64,000 nt of DNA from Juglans regia (lineage: Eukaryota; Streptophyta; Magnoliopsida; Fagales; Juglandaceae), in contig NC_049911.1 in the NCBI RefSeq assembly GCF_001411555.2, positions 31,903,044 through 31,967,043 on the forward strand, written 5' to 3'. This document shows positions 48,316 through 60,050 of the stretch, piece by piece. A program made the translations under genes and the position numbers. Within the stretch, counting starts at the first letter, position 1. The number at the start of each line of letters is the position of its first letter. A model generated the notes under the pieces. The model was not told the DNA's origin. It was given only the letters and a program-made list of their open reading frames with translations, and ran no database searches.

Positions 48316-48785
48316 ATAGGAGTATAAATCGGTTCGGTCTAGTTGGGGTGATGAATCGAAATTTTTAGTCTATCATTTTTTCAAATTGGATTGGACCGAA
48401 CATTCATAGGGACCTATCAATTCGGTCCGGTCTGGTCTGATTAGTCCGGCTCAATTATTTTTTATTTTTTTTCTACTTTTTTTTTCAAATAAATTAATTA
48501 AAAATTTTATTTAAATTATTAAATTAAAATTAAATGAATTATTAATGTAAATTATGTAAGTAATTCATTAAAAAAAATATTTTATATAGTCAATGATAAT
48601 AAATTAAATAAAAATTATATTATTAACTTATATAAAAATAATATATTAAATTATTAAAAATATATATAAAAGTTCGGTCCAGTCCAATCCAAAATTTATA
48701 AACCCTGATGGAGACTGGAGCGAATGGTTTCGGTCCACAATTTATAAAACCAAGACCGACCAAACTCCTTACACCTCTAATACTA
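48316..48785. mobile_element. TIR element with CGGTTCGGTC-type ends
   Basis: The left part GTATAAATCGGTTCGGTCTAG and the right part, inverted, GTGTAAGGAGTTTGGTCGGTC are imperfect inverted repeats around an AT-rich centre, with many CGGTCC/GGACCG pairs. ATTATATA and ACTATATA in the flanks could be an 8-bp duplication with one mismatch, as in hAT elements. The ends are approximate. Confidence 0.55.
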
Positions 48786-51327
48786 TATACATGTACAATA
48801 TTATGCATGTATTAACTAGGCCCGCGTAAAATAAGAAAGAGTAAACAAAAATCTCATGCCTTTTTAGGTAGTGCTAAATCTTTTGCGTAAAGAGCTGGAC
48901 TACAATGGCAATTGCATAGGGATCCATGCATGCAATCCGCGTATATATTTATGTAATTGTTTTAATCAACAATTTGTATGCACTTTAATTAGCATGTGCC
49001 ACCACCTTTAGCCTAATGCTACTTCCCAAATCTAGGTTTTAATGGATCGCATTCTTCGACGTCGCTTAAAAAATTTTATTATTAGGTATTCAATTCTGCA
49101 ATCGATGCTAGCCGTACCGTGATCAAATGGCATGCACTCAACGAAAAGATCTTTTTCCTCATCATATGATCAACCATCGAAACGATCAAGCCATTACATC
49201 ACAACCATTTGTTTTTAGGCAAATGCTAAAAAGTACGATTATTACATTAATACTACTTTAGTAAAGGTATATAAGTTGCTCCTTTCCACTGAAAATCTGA
49301 GAGAAGTAGTATAGGGCAAACTAATGGGATCGAATGCATTTTCGTACGGAGGATGCAACCCATTTATATACCTAATCATATGTACTAGAATTTGCATTAC
49401 CCGGCCGATTAAAGTATTCCGTTTTGTGTAGTACTGATCTTTGAGGATGACTATGATCTTTGTGGTGATGGGTACAGATTTACAATCAGCAAATACTCAT
49501 GGGTTGCTTGGGAAATGAGATGAGATCATTAGAAGGTTGTGAATAATAATACTGAAATTATTTAAATTATGATGTTTTATGTGATTTTAGAAAAAGAGAG
49601 AAAAATTAGAATAAAAAGATTATAAAGTTAAAATATTGTTAAAATATAATTTTTATTTTAAAATTTAAAAAAATTAAATTATTTTCTTTTATTTTATTTA
49701 CAAATTTATAAAAAATTTAATGATTAATTAGCATTACGGTTGATCAGTCATGCATTATCCGCGTGAGAAAATATCGGGTACTACTTAAAAAGAATGCAAT
49801 TAATGAGCCGATATTTCGTAAATATCGGGTACTACTTATCTTCATTAAAGTTGAACTTAAATTAATTTTACATCCTGGCCTCCCCCCATGCACACAAAAT
49901 AAAGAAGCTAGCTAGGAATCCATTAATGACATGATATGTAGTCCATCGTCTATATATTATTCATGATGAAATTAATATATCGAGTTCTTGATATTAAAAA
50001 TCCTCATTCAAAGACAATATTTAATCGGTTCGTTGACTCCAATGATCCAATTTCGAACCAAATTAAATAGAGATCATCAAATGGGTACGTTCCGCGTTTG
50101 AGTCTTACCACAATTAGTTAATTTTAATAATTATTAGCCCACATCCATGAGGCATACGTTAACTAATTTATCCCACAAAGAATGAATATTTGATATATAT
50201 ATATATATATAGCTCTTAATAATATTTTTAATTACCATGATTTATTGGAAAGCCCAGGCTTTGATCAACATGAGATCATCGATCAATCCCCGCCGCTTCC
50301 ATCCATGGCTCATCGATCTTCATGCTGGTCACGCGTACAGATTGCGATATCTGAATGACCCAACTGTCCAGCGTCTAGTTAATTAAGTCATGGTGGATGA
50401 CAAACCAACGTGATCGAGGCAGCCCATCACCCCTTACAAAAAAAGAAAAAAGAAAAAAAGAAAAAAAAGAATTATTTAAATGTTTTATTAATTATTTTTA
50501 ATGATATCATTATTTGGCTTGAATCAACAAGCTGCATATATCTCATCATGTAAGGAATCATTTGTAGTCAATATGAGCTAGCTAGCTACATTAAAACGCA
50601 CGTACGTAGTAGACCAAAGATTTTAGTTAATTCACATGGTTCTAAATGATCCCATACGTAACAGTACGCACTCAGCTTGATCATAGTTCTAAACTTGGTT
50701 TAATTTCTACTTAAGTAAGCAGTTTACATCTATTGAAAATTAATTAGCTGACATATCAATTGTTAGCATTAATGACCGTGGCATGACGATTAATTGATCT
50801 TGGCCATATATCACAGGCCGGCCAGAGGCGGTATGACCTTTCACGGGCAACTATTTTGAGCCGCGCCGTGATGCATGGATAGAGTACGTGGTTGGCCGCT
50901 CAAGGGTGGCCCAATCTGGGCCGCTAGCTTGGCTGCTAGACGGTGGCAGCCACATTTGCCATCTATCAGATAATTTGAACTTTCTATTTTTATTTTAAAT
51001 AATAATAATTAATTTAAAACTATATATAATATTAAAACAATATTATTTATTTTTATTATTCATCAAATATCTGAAAATCTGATTTTAAAACCTAATTTCA
51101 AACTCATCTTACAGTAATTCACAAAACATACCTTACGTCCAAACATACCTTAGGCTGCTTGTTATAATAAATAATTAAGAACTGTCTCGCGTGAGGAGAT
51201 ACGGATGATTTCCCACAAAACTCTACAAACGTAAACCTCTGCTTCACTACCGCACAAGACCCTGTAGATTTCGGCCAGAGATCATCACTATCAAACCACA
51301 TCTCTTGATCAGCAACAAGAATATCAC

Positions 51328-53405
51328 ATGGATAACTTCAACGATCGACTCTTCCGTACAGTCATATTCTGCCTTTTGTTAATCGGTTTACTCAATATTG
51401 TATTCATCGACACCCCCACCGGCTCAAAGCCAGTACTCTTTTCGTTACGATATCGCCTACGTCAACCCTCTCATGAGATAGTGAGCATCATCCTTTTAAT
51501 TCCTTTGTGTCCCTTTTCTTTTTATAAATTCTTTTTCCGAGAACAGCTACCAATATGGTTAATTTGGTTAATTTCTTTTTTTCATTTATAGATATATATA
51601 TATATATATATATATATAGTATGGATTAATTGTAAAGTTAACTTTGTGCGTGGTCTTATATACTTTATACGATGTAAGTGTTACAGTAGGAGTACCAGCC
51701 ATAGAGATGAACTTGAAGCAGCTTTGTCTAAGGCTTCCATGGGGAAGAAGAGTACTACTGTAATAATCGCAATTGTCAACAAGGGTTACATAGATCAGGG
51801 CGAAAAGCCAATGCTTGACATGTTTTTGGATAGCTTTTGGGTCGGGGAAGGCACCAGGGAATTGATAAATCGTCTTTTACTAGTTGCGGTTGATCAGAGG
51901 TCCTTTGAAAGGTGCAAGTTTCTTCGGCTTCATTGCTACAAGCTTGAATTAATATTGGACGAGGGCGCCATGGATTCTAATGGTGAGAAGCTGTACATGT
52001 CTAATGATTTTATCAAGATGATGTGGAGGAGGACCCTCTTTCTGGGAGACGTACTCAAGCGGGGTTACAGCTTCATATTCACAGTACGTACGTTAAACTT
52101 GATTCTCAAATTTCTTTTCACATTAATTTAATTAGCAATTTACTTCTCTTTCTTTTTTGTTTTTTAAGCAGCATTAGCGGTACTTTTCGATCCTTATAAT
52201 TTGGGTTAAAAGAAATATAACCTTGAACATGAGCTGTACGCGCGTTTGTACTTACGAGAATATATATGACTTATTTGTGTAGGACATTATGGCCAATAAT
52301 AATAACAATAATAATTATTGAAGTTGTATTACGTGAAATCACCACTTGCATATCTCAAAATTTTAAATTGATGATAAAAAATAGATTTTATTATTTATTT
52401 TATATTTTAATAATGTCAATCTCTAGTTATCTACTAATTTATAATTCAAAGAAATGTTATTTTTTAATTTAAATATTATCATTTTCGATCATATTTAATT
52501 TCATATATATATCACTTAAATTTTTTATTTTAAAATTAATCTTTGAAGATTGCTTAAAAGATGCCACTCATGTCATTTAATATGATTAAGATCATAAAAT
52601 ATCATTATTATGATATTATCTGCGCATCCTACTTCACATGAAGCTCTCGGCCCTCTCCGGCCCGTCTTTCTAACTCTTCTAAACAAGGAATGAATGACCT
52701 ATCAACCGAACTAAAACAGGAGATAATCAGCTAAAGTACTGAGGGATGCATGACCCGAAAGTAGGGGTAATGCGGTACTATATCTATATATATATTGGAA
52801 TTTGACTTTTATTTCGACCCTAATTCATATGCATGCACTAAGTACGTACGTACGATTTCAAATGACCAAATTAACTGAAAAAAGTTATTTTATTACAGGA
52901 CACTGATGTAATGTGGCTAAGGAACCCATTTCCAAGGCTGAGCCAAAACGAAAGTATAGATCTTCAAATCAGCACCGATCGATTCAACGGAGATGAACAG
53001 TCGGAAGCCAACCAACAAATCAACACTGGCTTCTACATGATCAGATCCAACAACAAGACCATCTCTTTATTTGATGCATGGTACGCCAGGAAAAATAGCT
53101 CTGCAGGATTAAAAGAGCAAGATGTTTTATTAAACATGATGCGTGCTGGCGTCTTCAGAGAGCTGGGCCTTGAATTAAGGTTCTTGGACACCAACTATTT
53201 CAGTGGGTTCTGTGAAGATAGCAAGGACTTCCGAGCCGTTACCACCGTTCATGCCAATTGCTGCCGTACTATTGTTGCCAAGGTGGCAGATCTGATGGCT
53301 GTTGTTCATGATTGGAAAATGTTCAAGAGGTCATCATCTACCAATCAGACTTCGACATCTAGATCATGGACGAATCACAAAGCTTGTAGAGATTCGTGGA
53401 AATAA
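51328..53405 (+). CDS. Nucleotide-diphospho-sugar transferase domain protein (DUF271, GT77-like)
   Basis: A probable Golgi type II membrane glycosyltransferase of the At4g15970-like group; the acceptor is unknown. Exon 1 is 51328-51480 with a membrane anchor (VIFCLLLIGLLNIVFI, about 12-27). Exon 2 ends at 52083 (FIFT|GTACGT) and exon 3 is 52899-53405. The DxD motif opens exon 3 (DTDVMWLRNPFPRL, about residues 187-200), with INTGFYMIRSNNKTI, KEQDVL, FLDTNYFSGFCEDSKD and TTVHANCC following, all family landmarks. The exon 2 acceptor is unclear: the best-looking AG (51669+, TTACAG at 51690) gives the wrong phase; GATGTAAG|TGT (exon from 51679) keeps phase 0 and gives 354 aa. Codons from SHRDELEAALSKASM onward are certain. 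The C-terminal 25 residues are Ser/Thr-rich and unlike the usual ending. Confidence 0.85.
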
Positions 53406-53514
53406 GAGGCAGTACTTGCATGTCATCTCCACATGCAGATATATATATATATGGTTATTTTGTATCAGAGAAATGTTATGGTCATCAAGAAAATTATAAA
53501 GACAAAATTATAAA

Positions 53515-54292
53515 GGGAAAAGCTTCAAATCGGACGCGGTGTATATTTGTGTTTTACACCCATCAATAAAAAATAGACACGTAAGAGATTCATGTTATTC
53601 ACTGGTAAAGTTGATTGAGGAAATAATTTTTTCACATTTCTCCTCTCATTCCGAAGCCCATCCTCTCTCTCTCTTCCCCAACTCTCCTCTCCCTCTCAAA
53701 CTTTCTTTTCTCTCTCCAAAACATTGAACCGTTTTGAGGCCAAGGACAATAAGATCAGCAAAAAGGCATGTCGATTGTCAAGTAGCTCCAGAAGGTTGTT
53801 TCTCAGTCTACATTGGACCTCAAAGACAAACATTTGTGGCCAAGACAAAGTTTGCTAATCATCCATTGTTCGTGATGCTGCTAGAGGATGTTGAATTGGA
53901 AAATTTGGGCAGCTTTTTGGCAATTACATTGACAATCCCACAGAAGAGTTAATGTTAAAAAATTTAACCATTTGATATTTTTCAAAGGCTAACAAGCTTG
54001 AGGAGAGAGAAAGCTTTTGAGGAGAGTGATCGAGGAGGGGGCGAAAAGCAGAGTTTGGGATCGTGGAGAGAGAGGGAAGGAGATAGAGAGCGACGAGGGA
54101 GTCTATGGGATTTGTTGGGCTCGAGGAGGGAGGGAGGGAGGGAGGGAGAGAGAGCCATGGGACTGGGAGTGTATGGAATTTGTTTCACTGTACTCACTTC
54201 TGTTTTTTTACTTGTTGGAAGGCTTATGTGTCACAAGTTCATTAGAGGGTGTAAATACCAAATTAACACCCGACCGGCCCGTAGCTCCTCTC
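53515..54292. mobile_element. Mutator-like TIR element carrying a host gene fragment (Pack-MULE type)
   Basis: AATTATAAA (53506-53514) and AATTACAAA (54293-54301) flank a 778-bp segment, a 9-bp target duplication with one mismatch. The ends are imperfect inverted repeats: GGGAAAAGCT...CGGACGCGGTGT on the left, GAGAGGAGCT...CCGGTCGGGTGT read inward from the right, each followed by a TTACACCC block. The arms go on into CT-rich (left, 53640-53715) and GA-rich (right, 53998-54170) sequence. Between them lies a SAUR-like coding fragment. No transposase is present. The element at 57600 shares the GGTCGGGTGT end. Confidence 0.72.
53734..53952 (+). pseudogene. Captured fragment of a SAUR auxin-responsive gene
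   Basis: A frame of 72 codons. Residues about 10-52 match the SAUR core: HVDCQVAPEGCFSVYIGPQ, then RQTFVAKTKFANHPLFVMLL and EDVELEN. The normal SAUR continuation (EYGF..GP..LPCDV) is absent and the frame runs into unrelated sequence, so the gene is cut off after about half of the domain. SAURs are normally short intronless genes whose products inhibit PP2C.D phosphatases. Because it sits inside a TIR element the fragment is most likely a transduplicate and probably not functional. Confidence 0.75.
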
Positions 54293-54301
54293 AATTACAA
54301 A

Positions 54302-55341
54302 TTTACATGGTTTTACGTATTACATAAAACTACAAACTAATATGGTTATTTTGTAAGTTTATATATGTTAGATTTACTAAATAATAAAAATAAATTTTTA
54401 TAATCTAACATACCACATTAAATCATATTAATAATTTATGAGTTTACTTTTATAAAATCACTAATGATATGTGGCTAAAGCATTTCTTTTCATATTAATT
54501 TCTAGGTAGAAAGGAGTAGTGAAATTATAAAACGGTTATAATTTATACTTCAGAACGTATACCATATATAAAATCACGATCATGCATATAATATGATGCT
54601 CATGATCGATCCGATCCAAAATTAATGTGAAGAATATTGTTCTGATATGAAAAATGAATTTTATTTTACTCTTAAATACCATTAATTAGATATGAAAAAA
54701 GACAGTTTAATTTTGGGTTGATCATACTAATTAAGAGATCAGGTGTTGGATAATCTTGCAATTGAATAGGAGATCTGTGATTCAAAAAGGTTAAATGATC
54801 AGCAGCTTCCTGCTCATGATCGACGTAAGTGAATTTCCATTCTCTTTTAATTTGCTTGCGGGTACGTGTGTATATATATATGCTAGCTAGCTAGCTTGTT
54901 GCTTTTAAATTATATTGCAACCAAACTCATGTTAAAGGATAATATATACATGATTCAGGATAAAATTACGACCAAACAGTTATCCCTTAATGATGTGAAC
55001 TCGAGCATCGCAAGTTTATTTATTTATTTGTTGTGATGGCAGGCCGCACGTACGCTTGTATTCTATTTTCAGAAAGAAATTAGCGGAGGAGAACGAAATA
55101 TATAATAACCTGATTTCTTAGCCCCATTTTACAAACCACCGACATTTAAGGCCTCCCAATAATAATGGAAACCACAACTGACAAACAAAAAAACAGCGTG
55201 CATGGACTTCTCTACAAGTCTGACGTACATTGTTTCCGGTTCCCTGTCTGTCCCTGCTGCGGCTTAATTATAAATACGCCCTAGGCCTATCTATACATTC
55301 ATCCAAAAACCAGTAATATTCAAACACCGAAATACACCAAT
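54302..55341 (+). other. 5' flank of the pectinesterase gene, with TATA box
   Basis: AT-rich with no coding sequence. A clear TATA box, TATAAATA, lies at 55269-55276, 66 bases upstream of the ATG at 55342, so transcription should start near 55300. (TA)n-like and CTAGCTAG runs occur at about 54870-54895. Confidence 0.6.
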
Positions 55342-56832
55342 ATGGTCGGTAAAAGGACATCATGCGTCGCCGTCCATGCGGCTCTAATGACAGTTCTTCT
55401 CATTGCTATATCTGTCGTCTCGGATGATGCAGCGCCAATACCTGCCGACAACGCCCAACTAAATACCTGGTTCGACAACAATGTCAAGCCGTACACGCAA
55501 AGCAAGGGTACTCTAGATCCCGCACTGGTGAAGGCTGAAGAGGGTGTTAAAGTTATTAAGGTCAGGAGGAAGGGAGGAGCAAATTTCAAGACCATCACCG
55601 ATGCCATTAACAGCATTCCGGCCGGGAATACCAGACGTGTCATTATTTATATTGGACATGGAGTCTACAAAGAGAAAATTACAATTGATCCGTCTAAGCC
55701 GTTTGTTACTTTATATGGTGCACCCAACTCAATGCCAACTTTGACTTATGACGGTACTGCAGCGCAGTATGGAACCGTAGATAGTGCCACCTTGATCGTG
55801 CAATCCGATTACTTTGTTGCCGCAAATATTATCATTGCGGTACAGATGCATGTGTCTAAAACATCGTCCATCTTCTATTTTTGGCATGCATACAATCGTT
55901 GGAACTTTATCTCTCTGTATGCGTGTGCATGATAACATCAATGATTTGTTGTTGCAGAATTCTTCGCCAAGGCCTGATGGGAGACGAAAGGGAGCTCAGG
56001 CATCTGCTCTGAGGATTTCTGGGGACAAGGCGGCCTTCCATAACTGCAAAATAAAAGGATTTCAGGACACCATCTGTGACGACAGGGGAAAGCATTTCTT
56101 TAAGGACTGCTACATTGAAGGCACAGTTGATTTCATTTTTGGAAGTGGCACATCACTTTACATGGTACGTACGTCAAAATTAACTGGTCTAGCTCTCTGT
56201 GTCAAAGAGAGAAACAATGGCAAGGCTTTTGATATCTCCCTGCCATGAATGCCTTTTTTGAATGAGGATGCTTCTTCTTTTTCTATCTTGAGATAAATAA
56301 TAATAAATGTCGAATGCTTTTTGTACAGAACACTACACTAAACGTACTTGGGGATGGTGGTTTCACGGTGATCGCAGCACAAGCAAGGGAATATGATGAC
56401 GAAACTGGATACTCGTTTGTACACTGCAGCGTAATTGGCACTGGAATCGGAACATATTTGGGAAGAGCATGGATGAACAAGCCCAGAGTGATTTACGCCT
56501 ACACCATCATGAGCGGCGTTGTCAGTCCCGTTGGATGGAGCGACAACTTCCACAAAGAACGTGACGGGTGAGCCTTCTTCTTCTTCTTCTTCTTCCCGTT
56601 TCTGTTGATCAATAACATATTTTGGAAATTAATTAAGCTGTGACGATTGACATTGCATGCATGCAGCACCGTTTTCTATGGAGAATACAAGAACTCCGGA
56701 CCGGGTGCAAGTGTTTCTGGCCGAGCCGAGTATACCAAGCAATTGAATGAAGCTGAAGCCCAACCCTTCATCAGCCTTGGCTTTATTCAGGGTTCCTCAT
56801 GGTTGGTTCCTCCTCCAAAGTCACTCAGGTGA
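55342..56832 (+). CDS. Pectinesterase (pectin methylesterase), short form without PRO domain
   Basis: Removes methyl esters from homogalacturonan in the cell wall. Exons 55342-55839, 55958-56164, 56329-56567 and 56667-56832 sum to 369 residues. A hydrophobic signal peptide (about 8-27, [18 protein letters not shown]) precedes the mature chain; there is no N-terminal inhibitor-like PRO region. The right-handed beta-helix and all family motifs are present: [14 protein letters not shown] (Q180), [19 protein letters not shown] (Q202, catalytic acid D203), [10 protein letters not shown] (nucleophile D224) and YLGRAW (R281, W283). The sequence resembles the PPME1-like group, which often works in pollen or fruit; that is inference. 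The ATG is 66 bases past a good TATA box. Confidence 0.95.
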
Positions 56833-57599
56833 ATATTTCTATAATGGAATAGGAGTAACGAACTTTTGCTCGAAGTGAAAGTTGCGAATCGATCTCTAGA
56901 AGCTAGCTAGACTCAAACAAATGCAAATGGAAATTCCAATCACATCCCTCGTCGGTGTCACAGCATGCAGTACTGCACATTTTGTACATAGAATCAGGCC
57001 TTAGAGTACTGTTGATTTACAAGAAAGATGTATTATAAATTTTAAATTTGAAGGATGGTTGTAAGTGTCGTATTATTATGGTCAAAACTAAATTACTTTT
57101 TATTGAACAAGAAAATGCCAACAATTATTTTTATAAAAAATGATTAAAAATACAATTAGTTTACAACTATTTTATAATTCTATTTAAAATAAAATAAAAT
57201 TTTGTAAAATTAAAATTAATTTTTAATAAAATGGTACAATTATATTAATTAATTTAAAATAATATAGAAAAGAATCGTAGATATATAATTATCCTGTTAG
57301 CCTATGATCATAATTAAATAATTATGAGTTGAAAAGTTAATTAATAGCGCCCATCGTCATAAATAATTGAGTTGACATGAAAAGTAATGGACGTGGTGTA
57401 CTTAAACTCACACAACTTTTATGTAAAAGGATTTGTGGGAAGATGGGGCGGGCCCTGTCATTAAAGTGGCGCATTCAACCTGTCCATTGTTTATTTTTTA
57501 TGAGCTATAAAGATTATATATGTCATTGACACATTTATCATTTCTTTTTCACGCTACTTATATTATACTTATAATTAAAACTAGTTTTAATTAAAGAGA
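56833..57599. other. 3' flank of the pectinesterase gene
   Basis: The first part is a probable 3' untranslated region; the rest is AT-rich and without recognisable content. Confidence 0.5.
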
Positions 57600-58525
57600 A
57601 GCGCTCTACGCCGGTCGGGTGTGAAGATTAATTTCACACCGGCTAATCAACAAACGTCATATTGTAAACATCCCAAAAAGAATTGATCTGGATCCGCATA
57701 TACCGAAACCTCTCCCTCACCTTCTTTCTAGATCTCCCTCTCCCTTTCCCATCTGCACTCAATCAATTTGTGTCAGAACTAAAGCAATTTGTGTGCCATT
57801 TGTGCGAGAGAAATAGGAAAGAATAAAAAGAAGGCAGTGTGTTCGTGTGCCATTTGGTGAAGAGTCTCTCTTTTCAACGAGTAATTGTGCTTTTGCGTAT
57901 CAGTTTCAGTCCGCAAAGTTAGCGAATCCAACATGCTTGTGAGGCAGATGAAAGAGAGATCAGAGCAACACCTTGTGATCAAAACCCACTTGCAGAATTC
58001 CATGAACCAAATGCAGAAGGCACCCACCAACAAAATTGCCCAAAATGGTAAAGGTCAACCACCCCAAGATTCCCATAACACAAAACCTCACAACCAAACT
58101 TCACCACCATAAAAAAACAAAGGAAGAAGAAGGGGTAAAGGTGGGACAAAGTGTATCGTAAAAGCCAACCTTTCTTTACGGAGTTACCAGAAAAGGACCT
58201 GAACCAGTATGATGTAAGCTGTTTACTTTAATGTGGCTAATATTAAACTTAGTTGTTAATATGATGCTGCGGACAATTGAATTGCATTTTGCTTTGTGTC
58301 ATTTTGCTTTTTGGGGCTTTTGTTCTTGAGTGCAGATGGGGAGGGAGAGGGAGAGAAAGAAGGAGAGGGAGAGGTTTCGGGTCTTGAGTGCAGATGGGGA
58401 AGGGAAAGGGAGAGGTTTCGATGTATGCGGGTCCAGATCATTTTTTTTTGGATGCCTACGTGGCGTTTGTTGATTGGCCGGTGTGAAATTAATCTTCACA
58501 CCCGACCGGCATCAAGGTTTTTCCT
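57600..58525. mobile_element. Long-TIR element with GCCGGTCGGGTGTGAA ends
   Basis: GCCGGTCGGGTGTGAAGATT at 57611 and its inverted copy ending at 58510 open arms that match for about 150 bp (AATTTCACACCGGC, ATCAACAAACG, GATCTGGAYCCGCATA, CGAAACCTCTCCCT, CCCATCTGCACTCAA). In the right arm the CATCTGCACTCAA/ACCTCTCCC block is present twice. AATTAAA just outside both ends could be part of a target duplication. The 500-bp centre has a short frame at 57885-58112 (75 codons, Gln/Asn/Lys-rich) that I cannot identify; it may be captured host sequence. Related in its ends to 53515-54292. Confidence 0.7.
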
Positions 58526-59083
58526 CAATTAAAATATCACAACTTTTGACTTTGCAAACGGACGAATTGATTGTCCATCCCATAGTTAGTTAAAATTAGA
58601 GGCTTTGTTTCTTAATTTGTAGGTGGAATTAGGAACTAAACATTTGCTTAAGAAAATAGATAAAAAGAAACCGAATATAAACTTTTGACGTTCTTAACAA
58701 AACGTTTGCAAGTCTTGAAACGCAATCCAGCTGAGCCTGTTCTCCCTGTCTCTAGTCAATTTCAAATCTATTTCCTTCGAAAGTTCAGATGTTTAAACTT
58801 CTGCATCTTTTAATACGTGTCTTCCCTTCCAATCTCCAAAGTCCAATCACTTCCAAATGCGTTATCACAACTTTACAATTCTCTCTTCTTTCTTCTTTGG
58901 ATAATATATATATAATTCTCTTCTTCTTATGATTTCCATAAAATCTTTCGCTCGGCTCAAAAAAGGGGATTGTATTATCGTTATAATCATTACGTTAATG
59001 CTGGTAGACTATGATCGCGGGATATGATCTTAATTTGTAACAGTTACGATTTTTAAAGGTATCAACGTTGACATATATTATTA
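58526..59083. other. Short intergenic stretch
   Basis: No coding sequence or bounded element is seen. Confidence 0.5.
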
Positions 59084-60050
59084 GGAGAAATTATATTTGT
59101 AATTTTAGAGTATAGAAATTATATTTGGCAGAGAGTAAAATTCTGGATTGCTTGGGTAGCTTTGAAGCTAAAGGGTGCCAATAGCTTATCTAAAACTGAT
59201 GAAATTATTCAGAAAGAATTGAATGTGCTTGTGAAACCGATAAAGCCAAGGAAAGTGCCAGTGGTGCAGTGGAATTTCCCTTTCAGAGGATGTTACAAGT
59301 TGAATACAGATGGCTGTTGTTTGGGGAACCCAGGGGTCTCTGGTGCTGGTGGGGTAGTTCGAAATGATCGTGGGGAGGTAGTGGTGGCATTTGCAGAGAA
59401 GATTTCTTATGGAACTTAATAATTTGGCTGAGTTACTTGCTCTGTTACATGGCCTTCGCAAATGCAAGATGATAAGAATCAGAATGTTGGAAGTGGAACT
59501 GGACTCACTGATCATTGTTAATTGTCTGAAGAAGAAGAAATGTGGTCTATGGTATTTAGAAGATTTTTGGGAGGAGATTCAGCAGATTCTTTCTACTACA
59601 TATCCTTTTTGGTGCAACATGTTTTCTGAGAAGGCAATTCGGTAGCTGATAGCCTTTCCAATATGGGTGCAGCAGGGACTTCTATGTCCTGGTTTGATAG
59701 GAACTCTCTTCCTCTGCACATTAAAGGGTTGCTGAGAATGGATAAGTTGAGGTTGTCGGTTTTACGGTGTTGATGAAGGTTCTTACGGTAGTTCTGTTTG
59801 GTTGGTTATTTATTCATTTGTGGGTTGTAAATAGGGTTTTCTCCACCAAAAGTGAGACCAATAATCAATAAAGTATCGGCTAAGCTATGTTTAAAAAAAA
59901 AAAAAAAAGAGTCATGGGCATCCATTTAAAAAAAAAAAATAGATAAATATGGAATTCACATCAAAAAATTAATTTTTAATGATGAATTTTATTATTTTTT
60001 AAAGGGAATATATGAGACTTATACACATTAAAACTGTATATAATATTATT
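59084..60050. mobile_element. MITE of the 6668 family split by a LINE
   Basis: The left piece (59084-59117, GAGAAATTATATTTGTAATT) and the right piece (about 59909-60050, AAATAGATAAATATGGAATT ... AATATTATTC) together match the layout of the MITE at 36268-36432. The LINE at 59118-59908 lies exactly between them. AGAGTATAG on the left and AGAGTCATGG on the right may be the worn LINE target duplication. Confidence 0.6.
59118..59908 (+). pseudogene. 5'-truncated LINE: remains of the RNase H domain and poly(A) tail
   Basis: Plant LINE ORF2 of the RVT_3 type ends in an RNase H domain. Visible parts are FRGCYKLNTDGCCLGNPGVS with GAGGVVRNDRGEVVVAF (59280-59400), NNLAELLALLHGLRKC and LEVELDSLIIVN (59417-59520), EGNSVADSLSNMGAAGTS (about 59627-59690) and a final stop at about 59772. 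It is broken by an extra T in ACTTAATAAT near 59417, a second frame change near 59610 and a TGA in place of an Arg codon before EGNSVADS. The 3' untranslated part ends in 16 A residues (59893-59908). The polymerase domain is lost. Confidence 0.85.

Larger units (their letters stand above)
45883..51327. other. Gene-free region with a cluster of foldback elements
   Basis: No coding sequence is supported in 5.4 kb. 46550-48790 holds three inverted-repeat DNA elements listed separately. A Tourist-like remnant is at about 49500-49700 and an AT-rich, probable MITE remnant at about 50975-51130. The left end is the promoter of the VAN3-binding gene (divergent from nothing visible), the right end that of the glycosyltransferase. 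GA-rich short runs occur at about 46340-46352. Confidence 0.5.

Noticed and set aside
50855..50885. TTGAGCCGCGCC at about 50859, a 12-base match to the core of miR171
   Set aside because: Bases on both sides do not match miR171 and there is no complementary arm nearby that could form the precursor hairpin.
54000..54340. Two 107-109-codon Arg/Glu-rich frames
   Set aside because: They come from the GA-rich arm of the TIR element; low-complexity sequence gives long frames by chance.
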